Below are positions 1 to 5,957 of a stretch of DNA of 6,277 nucleotides, piece by piece; position 1 is the stretch's first letter; each line of letters opens with the position of its first letter. Source of the stretch: Spirochaeta sp. (GTDB taxonomy: Bacteria; Spirochaetota; Spirochaetia; DSM-27196; Alkalispirochaetaceae); NCBI GenBank assembly GCA_007117185.1, contig SKHA01000231.1, forward strand, positions 1 through 6,277, read 5' to 3'. Position numbers and translations under genes: made by a program. The notes under the pieces were generated by a model. The model was not told the origin of the DNA. It did no database searches and saw only the letters and a list, made by a program, of their open reading frames with translations.

Positions 1-43
1 AAACAGGGTGAGTTTGGGGGTGTTCCCGTCGGTGTGTGATCAC
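1..43 (-). CDS. possible start of a downstream gene, cut by the window edge
   Basis: After the livM stop the minus strand has one reading frame that stays open to the window edge. It starts with GTG at 43-41 and gives 14 residues, MITHRREHPQTHPV. An AGGTGAT stretch lies directly before the GTG; it pairs with the extended anti-Shine-Dalgarno sequence but leaves only about 4 nt between its AGG and the start, which is tight. The other two minus frames hit stops close by. The start would lie 69 nt past the livM stop, on the same strand, so it could be the next operon gene. Acyl-CoA ligases are often found beside Liv-type transporters, but 14 residues are too few to assign any family. The stretch may equally be non-coding. 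Confidence 0.3.
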   Translation of the reverse strand, partial: MITHRREHPQTHPV

Positions 44-112
44 ATCACCTGCTGGATGCCCCTATCTCTTTACTGTCCCCGGTGGTACTGCAGCTTCTGT
101 GCTACAAGGTTT

Positions 113-1093
113 TCAATACTTTCGATTGATCACACTTCGTATGCCACCCCAGATGCCGGAAGGCAAAAATATCACCAGCAGTATATAGAGAGACCCGATG
201 AACAACATGGGATACCGAAAGAGGGTGAACGCCGGGAATGCGCGGTTCAGGTCCAGGAGGAAGCTCTGGATCCACGTCACCAACCCGCTGCCGATGATCG
301 ATCCGTACAGGGTACCAGTACCACCAACCAGGGTGATCAAGAGGGCATTCAATGTATAGGTGATGCTCAGATAGTCCGTGTTGGCGAAGCGGGCGATCAC
401 CGCGAAGACCACCCCCGATAGCCCCGCCGCAACGGACGAGACGATCAGGGCGATCATCTTGCAGCGGTTGGTGTCAAAGCCGAGAAAGCGTGCCCGCTGC
501 TCGTTCTCCCGGATCGCCTGCATCACCCGTCCGGTAGGGGAGTTCACAAAGGCACGCAGCACCACCGTCATCAGCAGCAGAAAGACCAGGGAGAAGTAGT
601 ACCCCCCGAGGCGGTCGCTGAACAACGGATCCAGGGCGACCCGGGAGAAGCGAAGGGGCAGACCATCCTGTCCCCCCGTCACCGCGCGCCAGCGCTCAGC
701 GATGTTGCGCACAATCTCCCCAAGGGCCAGGGTCACCATCGCCGCGGCCACCACGCCACCGGTACGCAGGACAATCTTACTCATCACGTATCCGCCGATG
801 ACCGAGAAGACCACCGCTGCCGCCGCGGCGAGCAGGAAAAACCACAAGTCGTTGCTGATGTTCAGGAAGATCACCCCCAGGTAGACACCGCTGCCGAAAA
901 AGATCGCCTGTCCCAGGTTGATAAAGCCGGTGTACCCCCGGAGTATATCGTAGCTCATCCCGTACACCGCGAGGATGAAGATCCGGCTCATCATGATGAG
1001 CTGGGCGTTCCTCAGGAAATGCGGCAGCGCCAGAAAGACAGCCAGTAACAACCCCAGCCCGACGATCACCATCGGATTCAGTTTCTTACCCAT
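113..1093 (-). CDS. livM: branched-chain amino acid-type ABC transporter permease LivM
   Basis: This is the second transmembrane subunit of a HAAT-family importer. It pairs with LivH in the inner membrane to form the translocation path and receives ATP-driven motion from LivG and LivF. The 326-residue product is almost all hydrophobic helices. Family motifs are clear: a G-Y-T-G-F-I-N-L-G-Q-A-I-F-F segment at about 53-66, T-L-A-L-G-E-I-V-R-N at 121-130 followed by T-G-G-Q-D-G-L at 139-145, and the coupling-helix region from S-P-T-G-R at 185 through A-I-R-E-N-E and L-G-F to the A-G-L-S-G at 223-227. The C-terminal P-S-G-I-W-G is also typical. The ATG overlaps the end of livH by 8 nt (ATGGGTAA), so translation is probably coupled; only a weak GGTGA lies 7 nt upstream. 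It is the last complete gene of the unit, and no terminator follows within the window. Confidence 0.95.
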   Translation of the reverse strand: MGKKLNPMVIVGLGLLLAVFLALPHFLRNAQLIMMSRIFILAVYGMSYDILRGYTGFINLGQAIFFGSGVYLGVIFLNISNDLWFFLLAAAAAVVFSVIGGYVMSKIVLRTGGVVAAAMVTLALGEIVRNIAERWRAVTGGQDGLPLRFSRVALDPLFSDRLGGYYFSLVFLLLMTVVLRAFVNSPTGRVMQAIRENEQRARFLGFDTNRCKMIALIVSSVAAGLSGVVFAVIARFANTDYLSITYTLNALLITLVGGTGTLYGSIIGSGLVTWIQSFLLDLNRAFPAFTLFRYPMLFIGSLYILLVIFLPSGIWGGIRSVINRKY

Positions 1094-2081
1094 TGCTCTT
1101 CACCGCCATCCCGAACAACCCCTGCGGGCGGAACATCAGCACCAGCGCCATGATCAACACGTTGGCCACCACTGAGAGCCCCGGCAGGGTAAGAGCCACC
1201 CCCACCCCCATCACGCCGAGGAAGATGCTTCCCAGAAAGGAGCCCATGAAGCTGCCCAGACCGCCGATGACAACGACAATAAAGGCCAGAATCTGGTTGT
1301 TCATCCCCGCCGTTGAGACCACGTTACCCACCAGGGGCATATACAGCGCCCCGCCCAGCCCGGCCAGGGCGGAGCCGCAGGCGAAGACGATGGTGAAATA
1401 CCGGCGGATATTAATCCCGATTGCCTTGACGTGGTCCGGACTCTGAAGGCCCGCGCGAATGATCATCCCAACCCGGGAACGGGTCAAAATGCGATGAATA
1501 GCCAGGGCAATTCCCGCGCCAACCAGAATCAGAAAGACGTTGTAATGAACGATTCGCGCTGTTCCCACCACCGACACACCCTGCAGAAAGGGAGGGCGAT
1601 CGATGGGAAACGGGTTGGGTCCCCAGATCACCCGCACCAAGTCAGTAAACACCACCTGGATTCCCAACGTTATCAGGATCTGCGCCGGCACCCGACCGTA
1701 CACCCGGTTGATGAAGAGCTTCTCAAAGACCAGCCCCATGACGAACACCACCGATACCGCCACCACCAGGGCGGCCACAAATATCAGAAGTTCCGCCACA
1801 AACGGCAGAACCGCTCCTTCCGGAAGCTGCACCGATTGGATGGTAAGGATGCTTCCGAAGCTGGTCATGGGAACCGCATCGGGGAAGACGTTCATCACCA
1901 CCCGAAGACGGATCGCGTAGTAGGACCACACGTAGGAGTAGCCTCCCCACAGGAAGAGCGTCCCGTGGGCGAAGTTTATAACCCCCATCATTCCCAGGAT
2001 GATGGAGAGCCCGGCGGCCATCAGGAAGATCAGCGCTCCCTGAGCCAGGCCGTTGATCAGCAGGGTCACCAGTGTACCCAC
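1086..2081 (-). CDS. livH: branched-chain amino acid-type ABC transporter permease LivH
   Basis: This is the first inner-membrane permease subunit of the HAAT-type importer, partner of LivM. The 331 residues show the LivH hallmarks: an N-terminal helix with N-G-L-A-Q-G-A (10-16), the G-L-S-I-I-L-G and V-I-N-F-A-H-G motif (24-40), the cytoplasmic coupling segment R-A-G-L-Q-S-P-D-H-V-K-A-I-G-I (209-223), A-G-L-G-G-A-L at 240-246, V-I-G-G-L-G-S at 271-277 and the C-terminal F-R-P-Q-G-L-F-G. The start is GTG at 2081, chosen because a full AGGAGG (2093-2088) lies 6 nt upstream. The livF stop is 22 bp away, and the 3' end overlaps livM by 8 nt. The stretch between the first helix pair and the next helix (about 51-92) is some 20 residues longer than I recall for the roughly 308-residue E. 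coli LivH. The extra part faces the periplasm in the usual topology. Confidence 0.95.
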   Translation of the reverse strand: MGTLVTLLINGLAQGALIFLMAAGLSIILGMMGVINFAHGTLFLWGGYSYVWSYYAIRLRVVMNVFPDAVPMTSFGSILTIQSVQLPEGAVLPFVAELLIFVAALVVAVSVVFVMGLVFEKLFINRVYGRVPAQILITLGIQVVFTDLVRVIWGPNPFPIDRPPFLQGVSVVGTARIVHYNVFLILVGAGIALAIHRILTRSRVGMIIRAGLQSPDHVKAIGINIRRYFTIVFACGSALAGLGGALYMPLVGNVVSTAGMNNQILAFIVVVIGGLGSFMGSFLGSIFLGVMGVGVALTLPGLSVVANVLIMALVLMFRPQGLFGMAVKSNG

Positions 2082-2087
2082 TCAGTA

Positions 2088-2093
2088 CCTCCT
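2088..2093 (-). promoter_or_regulatory. strong ribosome binding site of livH
   Basis: A perfect AGGAGG on the minus strand lies 6 nt before a GTG codon at 2081. It supports the non-ATG start of livH and suggests efficient initiation of its own rather than dependence on livF translation, whose stop is 22 bp away. Confidence 0.8.
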
Positions 2094-2103
2094 CATTGTC
2101 TGT

Positions 2104-2808
2104 TCAGATGCCCAGATGGAGCGCCTGCAGCTCCTTATCCTTGATCAGATCGGCGACGGTACCGGTTTCCACCGTACGTCCCTCGTTGATGATGTAAAAT
2201 CGCTGCCCTACCGCGCAGGCCAGGGCAAAGTTCTGCTCCACCAGCAGAACGGTGGTATGACTGCTGATCTGTTGAAGAGCCAGAGCGAGTTTTTCGATGA
2301 TCACCGGCGCCAGTCCCTTACTCGGTTCGTCCACCAGCAGGATGAGGTTGTCGTTCACCAGCGCCCGGGCCACCGAAAGCATCTGCCGCTGCCCGCCGCT
2401 GAGTGTTTTGGCAAAACGTTTGTACGCCAGCTTCAGATCAGGAAAGAGATCCAGCACATAGTCCCGCCGCTCCAGGGTGGGGGCGTCCTCCTTCCACATG
2501 GCGATGCGCAGGTTTTCCTCGATTGTCAGCAGATCGAACACGCCATAATCCTCGGGGACATAGCCGATACCGCGCCGCTGTATCAGGTGGGTGGGCTGGC
2601 CAACCAGCGACTCACCGTCCAGCTCCAGGACACCCTCCCGGGTGTTCACCAGCCCCATGATCGTCTTCAGGAAGGTGGTCTTCCCCGCGCCGTTGCGCCC
2701 GAGAATGACCACCGCCTCGCCGCGCTGCACCTCAAGACTCACGTCGTGCAGGATGGTGTACGGCCCAATGTAGGAGACGATGTGTTCGGCCTTAAGAAGC
2801 GGTTGCAT
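2104..2808 (-). CDS. livF: branched-chain amino acid-type ABC transporter ATP-binding protein LivF
   Basis: This cytoplasmic ATPase subunit forms a nucleotide-binding heterodimer with LivG and powers the LivH/LivM channel. Starting at the ATG at 2808 it is 234 residues, normal for LivF. Visible motifs are Walker A G-R-N-G-A-G-K-T (37-44), signature L-S-G-G-Q (136-140) and Walker B I-L-L-V-D-E-P (156-162) followed by S-K-G-L-A-P. The switch position reads L-L-V-E-Q-N, with no His, which is the usual LivF form. An in-frame GTG at 2823 could add five residues, but the GGAGGAG that it starts in is itself an ideal Shine-Dalgarno 6 nt before the 2808 ATG, so the shorter form is preferred. The gene overlaps the 3' end of livG by 17 nt in another frame and is followed 22 bp later by livH. 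Confidence 0.95.
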   Translation of the reverse strand: MQPLLKAEHIVSYIGPYTILHDVSLEVQRGEAVVILGRNGAGKTTFLKTIMGLVNTREGVLELDGESLVGQPTHLIQRRGIGYVPEDYGVFDLLTIEENLRIAMWKEDAPTLERRDYVLDLFPDLKLAYKRFAKTLSGGQRQMLSVARALVNDNLILLVDEPSKGLAPVIIEKLALALQQISSHTTVLLVEQNFALACAVGQRFYIINEGRTVETGTVADLIKDKELQALHLGI

Positions 2809-3562
2809 CCAGAACTCCTCCACCGAGATACGCCGCCAGAACTTTGGGATCCTGCGAAACCGTCCGGGGGTCCCCGTCGGCGATCACCCCCCCGTTGACC
2901 AGAATCACCAGACGATCAGACAGCTGCTTTACCAGGTCCATCTTGTGCTCGATGAGAACGATCGTCGTTCCCCGCTGGTAGGTGTCCTGCATGATCTGGA
3001 TCATCGTCGGCACCTCTTCGATGGCCATGCCGGCGGTGGGCTCATCCAGAAGGAGCACACGCGGCTCCAGCGCCAGAACCATACCCAGCTCCAGCTTTCG
3101 CTGCTCACCGTGGGTCAGACTTGAAGCCGGGACATCACGTCGCTTCTCCAATAGCACCCGCCGCAGAATTTCTTCGGTCTTCTCGTTCACCTTCTGGTAT
3201 GACCGGTGGTTCCGGAACAGCCGATACCCCACCTTCTGGTGAGATTGCGCGGCGAGACGCACGTTCTCATGAACCGTCAGCGAGGGAAAGACATTGGTCA
3301 GCTGAAAGGAACGCCCCATGCCAATCTCCACCCGCTGCATCGGGGTGAAAGAAGTCACCTCGGTATCCCGGAAAAAAATCTTCCCGGTGGTCGGCTTCAA
3401 AAGCCCCGATATGAGATTAAAGTAGGTAGTCTTCCCTGCTCCATTGGGACCCAGGATGGTGGTGAACTTCCCCTCCTCGATCTCCAGGGAGACATTGTTG
3501 ACTGCCCTGAGCGCACCGAAACTGACTCCCAGCTGCTCGGTTCGCAATACTGTTTCCGCCAT
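2792..3562 (-). CDS. livG: branched-chain amino acid-type ABC transporter ATP-binding protein LivG
   Basis: This is the second ATPase subunit of the importer. From the ATG at 3562 it has 256 residues, the usual LivG length. Motifs seen are Walker A G-P-N-G-A-G-K-T (38-45), Q-loop R-S-F-Q (84-87), signature in the LivG-like form L-T-H-G-E-Q-R (149-155), Walker B V-L-L-L-D-E-P (169-175) followed by T-A-G-M, and switch His206 in I-E-H-K-M-D. The T-A-G-M and D-G-D-P near the C-terminus are typical of LivG and not of LivF. The frame extends upstream to a GTG at 3598, but that codon lies in the loop of a strong hairpin with no ribosome site. The ATG at 3562 has GAGG 8 nt before it, so it is the likely start. 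The binding-protein gene ends 69 bp upstream. Confidence 0.94.
   Translation of the reverse strand: MAETVLRTEQLGVSFGALRAVNNVSLEIEEGKFTTILGPNGAGKTTYFNLISGLLKPTTGKIFFRDTEVTSFTPMQRVEIGMGRSFQLTNVFPSLTVHENVRLAAQSHQKVGYRLFRNHRSYQKVNEKTEEILRRVLLEKRRDVPASSLTHGEQRKLELGMVLALEPRVLLLDEPTAGMAIEEVPTMIQIMQDTYQRGTTIVLIEHKMDLVKQLSDRLVILVNGGVIADGDPRTVSQDPKVLAAYLGGGVLDATAS
2815..2821 (-). promoter_or_regulatory. ribosome binding site of livF inside livG
   Basis: GGAGGAG on the minus strand lies 6 nt before the ATG at 2808. It sits within the last codons of livG (Gly-Gly-Gly-Val) and decides the livF start against the GTG at 2823. Ribosomes finishing livG pass over this site, so the two ATPase subunits are likely translationally coupled. 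Confidence 0.75.
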
Positions 3563-3584
3563 TAGATTCGCCTCTTCCAATCGA

Positions 3585-3608
3585 TGGCCCCGCCGCACGG
3601 CGGGGCCA
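3585..3608. other. strong intercistronic hairpin between binding-protein gene and livG
   Basis: A perfect 10-bp GC-rich inverted repeat, arms TGGCCCCGCC (3585-3594) and GGCGGGGCCA (3599-3608), encloses a 4-nt loop. On the minus strand it lies 23 nt after the binding-protein stop and 22 nt before the livG ATG. No run of T follows on either strand, so it is not a classical intrinsic terminator. In ABC importer operons such hairpins after the binding-protein gene can block 3' exonuclease decay and keep that gene's mRNA more abundant. That role is inferred here. Confidence 0.75.
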
Positions 3609-3631
3609 CCTCATTCCTAATTCTCACGTGG

Positions 3632-4852
3632 TTACCGGGGGTGCACCGTCTGAATGGGATCAGATACATCTTCCCGGGGAATCACACGAACCAGCTCGGG
3701 AACAATATGGTCCACACCGGGCCGTCGGGTGAAGGTGATCTCGAAGAGAGACTGCTGCGCCTGGTGGTCCTCCGATCGGAAGTAGCGCATACCCGTGGGT
3801 GAGTCGAACTCCATCCCCCGCAGCGTCCGGATCAGTACCTCCGCGTCGGTGTCGCCACCGGTCTTCTCCAGGGCCGTCACAATCGCCATCGCTGCGGCCA
3901 TACCCCCGGATACGAAAATGTCCGGTGGGTTCCCGTGGCGGGCCACGTGCTGCTCTACCAGCCACTCATTCACCGGGTTCTGGGCCACCCCGTGATAGTA
4001 CACGGTGAAGCCGGGGTTTCCTTCCATCTCCATCATCGTGCGCAGCGCCGCGATCTCGGGAGCTCCGGTAGAGACCCTGGTGGCCTCAAACAGACCCATC
4101 TCTGACATCTGTCGCCAGGGGTTGTTGGCTCCGGCCCAGATGACGAAGACGTAATCCGGGTTGCTGTTAAGGATACGGGTGATGTACGGGGTGAAGTCGG
4201 TGGCGTCCGCCGGGGGGAACTCCTCAAGAAGGACGGTCCCACCGTTGTTCTCCAGGGCCACCACGAAGGGAGCCGCGTAGGCGCGACCAAAGGCGGAGTC
4301 CGGGGCGAAAACCGCCACCCGGGCGCCCGGTACGTTTTCGGTGATGATCGCCGCCATGGCGGTGGAGTCCTGAGCGGTATTGCGACCGGAGCGGAAGACG
4401 TAGCGGTTACCAACCTCGCTGGTGAGGAAGTCCGCCGCCGCAGGCTCGATCATCAATATCCGCTGGTACTCCTCGGCCAACCCGAGAATCGCGAAAGCGT
4501 CTGCGGAGGATGCCGGGCCAACCAGGATATCTACCTCATCTTCATCAAGCAGCTTGATCGCCCGCTCCCGGGCAACCTCTGGAACGGTGGTGGTGTCTTC
4601 CCATATCACCTGAACGGGACGACCACCAGCGACCATGGTACCGCCGGTTGCGTATTCAAGGCCCAGCTCAAAGCCGCGCTGCATCTGCTGCCCATAGTCC
4701 ATCAATGCACCACTGAGGGAGGTGAGCCCTCCGATAACAATGGGGTTACCAGCCGCTGCGGGCGCCGCTTCGCGTGACCCACCTGCAAATACCGGCGCCA
4801 CTGCCATCAGCAGCACCAGACCAATTACCAGACCGAATGCCTGTCGTTTCAT
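3632..4852 (-). CDS. periplasmic substrate-binding protein of HAAT/Liv-type ABC transporter
   Basis: This is the secreted receptor that captures substrate in the periplasm and delivers it to LivH/LivM. It has 406 residues (type I periplasmic-binding fold). A signal peptide is obvious: M-K-R, a hydrophobic core to about residue 20, and A-P-V-F-A with likely cleavage before Gly24-Gly-Ser-Arg-Glu. There is no lipobox cysteine, and I see no cysteine anywhere in the protein, so it should be soluble and not lipid-anchored. Family motifs are I-V-I-G-G-L-T-S-L-S-G (38-48) with G-Q-Q-M-Q-R-G-F-E-L (54-63), the D-T-T-T-V-P-E-V-A segment (86-94), V-D-I-L-V-G-P-A-S-S (107-116) and a C-terminal S-P-T-G...R-S-E-D-H-Q region (351-363). 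The start has AGGAGG 5 nt upstream (4863-4858). The substrate cannot be named; amino acids, amides, urea, short carboxylates and aromatic acids all use this fold. Confidence 0.93.
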   Translation of the reverse strand: MKRQAFGLVIGLVLLMAVAPVFAGGSREAAPAAAGNPIVIGGLTSLSGALMDYGQQMQRGFELGLEYATGGTMVAGGRPVQVIWEDTTTVPEVARERAIKLLDEDEVDILVGPASSADAFAILGLAEEYQRILMIEPAAADFLTSEVGNRYVFRSGRNTAQDSTAMAAIITENVPGARVAVFAPDSAFGRAYAAPFVVALENNGGTVLLEEFPPADATDFTPYITRILNSNPDYVFVIWAGANNPWRQMSEMGLFEATRVSTGAPEIAALRTMMEMEGNPGFTVYYHGVAQNPVNEWLVEQHVARHGNPPDIFVSGGMAAAMAIVTALEKTGGDTDAEVLIRTLRGMEFDSPTGMRYFRSEDHQAQQSLFEITFTRRPGVDHIVPELVRVIPREDVSDPIQTVHPR

Positions 4853-4857
4853 CGCTT

Positions 4858-4863
4858 CCTCCT
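4858..4863 (-). promoter_or_regulatory. strong ribosome binding site of the binding-protein gene
   Basis: A perfect AGGAGG on the minus strand lies 5 nt before the ATG at 4852. It is one of the two best sites in the operon and fits high translation of a binding protein needed in excess over the membrane complex. Confidence 0.8.
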
Positions 4864-4872
4864 CGTTATTGT

Positions 4873-4889
4873 TTCGGGCAACGCCCGAA
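4873..4889. other. small hairpin upstream of the binding-protein gene
   Basis: Arms TTCGGGC (4873-4879) and GCCCGAA (4883-4889) form a perfect 7-bp stem with a 3-nt loop in the 63-bp gap between the FabH-like gene and the binding-protein gene. On the minus strand it is followed by ACAATAACGAGGAGG and not by a U-tract, so it is unlikely to be an intrinsic terminator. It could be a 5' stabilising stem for a processed binding-protein mRNA or a weak attenuator; both are inference. Confidence 0.5.
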
Positions 4890-4903
4890 TAGGTACCCTG
4901 TTC

Positions 4904-4930
4904 ATCCCCACCTGACTATCCCCACCTGAC
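4904..4930. repeat. 13-bp tandem duplication across the stop of the FabH-like gene
   Basis: ATCCCCACCTGAC occurs at 4904-4916 and again at 4918-4930, separated by one T, so the period is 14 nt. The right copy encodes the last residues of the FabH-like protein (minus strand), and the stop TAG (4918-4916) straddles the junction. With only one copy the frame would end in the same Val-Arg-Trp-Gly but stop at TGA, so the duplication leaves the protein tail unchanged. It looks like a recent replication-slippage event. Confidence 0.75.
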
Positions 4931-5947
4931 CACGGTGGACGCCCAGACGAATCCCAGCCCCGCCCCAACCAGCACCACCACATCCCCGTCCTTCAGTCGA
5001 CCCTGCGCCAGTCCCAGTTCCAGCGAGAGGATCTGGTCGTTTTGACCGATGTGTCCGTAGTGGTCCAGATAGGTGGTCTGATCCGGACGCAGCCCCAGTT
5101 CTTTCAGCACCGCGTCGTGGGCGGAGCGCTTGAAATGGAGAATCGCCAGATAGTCGATCTCCTCCTGGCTGTACCCGCTGTCTGCCAGGCTCTCGCGAAT
5201 CACCGCATAAAAGTTGGGTAACGTTCGCTCCCCCAGTTTGCGCCGAAACTCCTCGTTGTCCGCCACTTCGAAGTGCGCCCTGGCGATATCACCCTCCCGG
5301 GGCGGCCAGTTGCGGGATCCCAGAACGGGAACGATGCAGTCCCGGGCAAAGGACCCGTCACCGCGGAAGCTGCTCTCAAGAACGAGATTTCTGGGGTGAT
5401 CCCGACGCAGCACCACTGCCGCCCCACCGGCGCCCAGGTCCAGCATGAAGCGTGTTTCCGGTACGTCCAGGTCGATCAGGTCAGCGTTGCGATAGCCGCT
5501 GACCAGAAGTACCGTCTGCACCCGCTTTTTGGTGAGCATCAGCGCCCGGGCGGTATCCAGCCCCGCCATCATGGAGCCGCACATCGCCTCCATGTCGAAG
5601 CTCCACGCCCGCTTTGCGCCAAGTTCCTCGGCGACAGAGAGCCCCGCGAGCCAGCAGGGGTAGTCCTTGTGCTGGGCGCCGTTCCAGATCACCAAATCGA
5701 TCTCCGCCGGATCAACTCCCGCGTTCTCGACGGCGCGTCGGGCCGCTTTGATCCCCATCATGGAGGTGGTATCCTCCGGACCGGGAACTGGTTTCTGCAG
5801 CACGCCGAACTTTTCCTCGATCACCTGCCGAGGTATCGTCGTCGCTTCCGCCAGCTCGGCGGCTGTCATGACCGTTTCAGGCAGGTAGGTGCCGATTCCC
5901 ATGATTCCAACGGTATGGTCTTTAATGAATGGTGAATCTACTCTCAT
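4916..5947 (-). CDS. 3-oxoacyl-ACP synthase III-like (FabH-like) condensing enzyme, divergent
   Basis: This is a thiolase-fold ketoacyl synthase III homologue of 343 residues, close to the usual 310-350. The N-terminal G-I-M-G-I-G-T-Y-L-P-E (14-24) and the C-terminal G-A-G-L-G-F-V-W-A-S-T-V-V-R-W are classic FabH signatures. The nucleophilic cysteine is Cys123 in F-D-M-E-A-M-C-G-S, and F-M-L-D-L-G-A-G-G-A-A-V-V-L (167-180) matches the FabH core. His271 in L-H-F-K-R-S-A-H fits the catalytic His of the FabH H-Q-A-N motif. Where FabH has G-N-T-S with the active-site Asn, this protein reads Y-G-H-I-G-Q-N (297-303), with His299 at the Asn position. Family members join an acyl-CoA primer to malonyl-ACP or transfer acyl groups; which applies here is unknown. 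The ATG at 5947 has no Shine-Dalgarno, and an in-frame TGA lies two codons upstream. It is probably the first gene of the transporter unit, 63 bp before the binding-protein gene. Confidence 0.88.
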   Translation of the reverse strand: MRVDSPFIKDHTVGIMGIGTYLPETVMTAAELAEATTIPRQVIEEKFGVLQKPVPGPEDTTSMMGIKAARRAVENAGVDPAEIDLVIWNGAQHKDYPCWLAGLSVAEELGAKRAWSFDMEAMCGSMMAGLDTARALMLTKKRVQTVLLVSGYRNADLIDLDVPETRFMLDLGAGGAAVVLRRDHPRNLVLESSFRGDGSFARDCIVPVLGSRNWPPREGDIARAHFEVADNEEFRRKLGERTLPNFYAVIRESLADSGYSQEEIDYLAILHFKRSAHDAVLKELGLRPDQTTYLDHYGHIGQNDQILSLELGLAQGRLKDGDVVVLVGAGLGFVWASTVVRWG

Positions 5948-5957
5948 TATTCAGAAC

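Noticed and set aside
35..44. Perfect 10-bp palindrome TGTGATCACA resembling CRP half-sites
   Set aside because: CRP sites need a 6-bp spacer between TGTGA and TCACA; here the halves abut. A 10-bp palindrome alone is weak evidence, and the site lies past livM with no promoter nearby.
1..112. Terminator after livM
   Set aside because: I looked for a GC stem with a T-run on the minus strand and found none, so the end of the operon is probably outside the window.
1431..2144. Long plus-strand open frame (237 codons) antisense to livH and the livF end
   Set aside because: It is a mirror of GC-rich coding sequence on the other strand. Its product is dominated by His, Gln, Arg and Pro with no family motif, while the minus strand has clear LivH motifs.
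2053..2898. Plus-strand open frame of 281 codons antisense to livF
   Set aside because: The minus strand carries Walker A, signature and Walker B motifs of LivF. The plus product has no recognisable domain and no good ribosome site.
3563..3598. Longer LivG start at the GTG at 3598
   Set aside because: The GTG is inside the hairpin loop with no ribosome site; the ATG at 3562 has GAGG 8 nt upstream and gives the family length.
3585..3608. Intrinsic terminator at the strong hairpin
   Set aside because: No T-run follows the stem on either strand, and the operon evidently continues into livG.
5273..5935. Plus-strand open frame of 220 codons antisense to the FabH-like gene
   Set aside because: Low-complexity, His- and Arg-rich translation without domains; the opposite strand encodes a clear KAS III protein.
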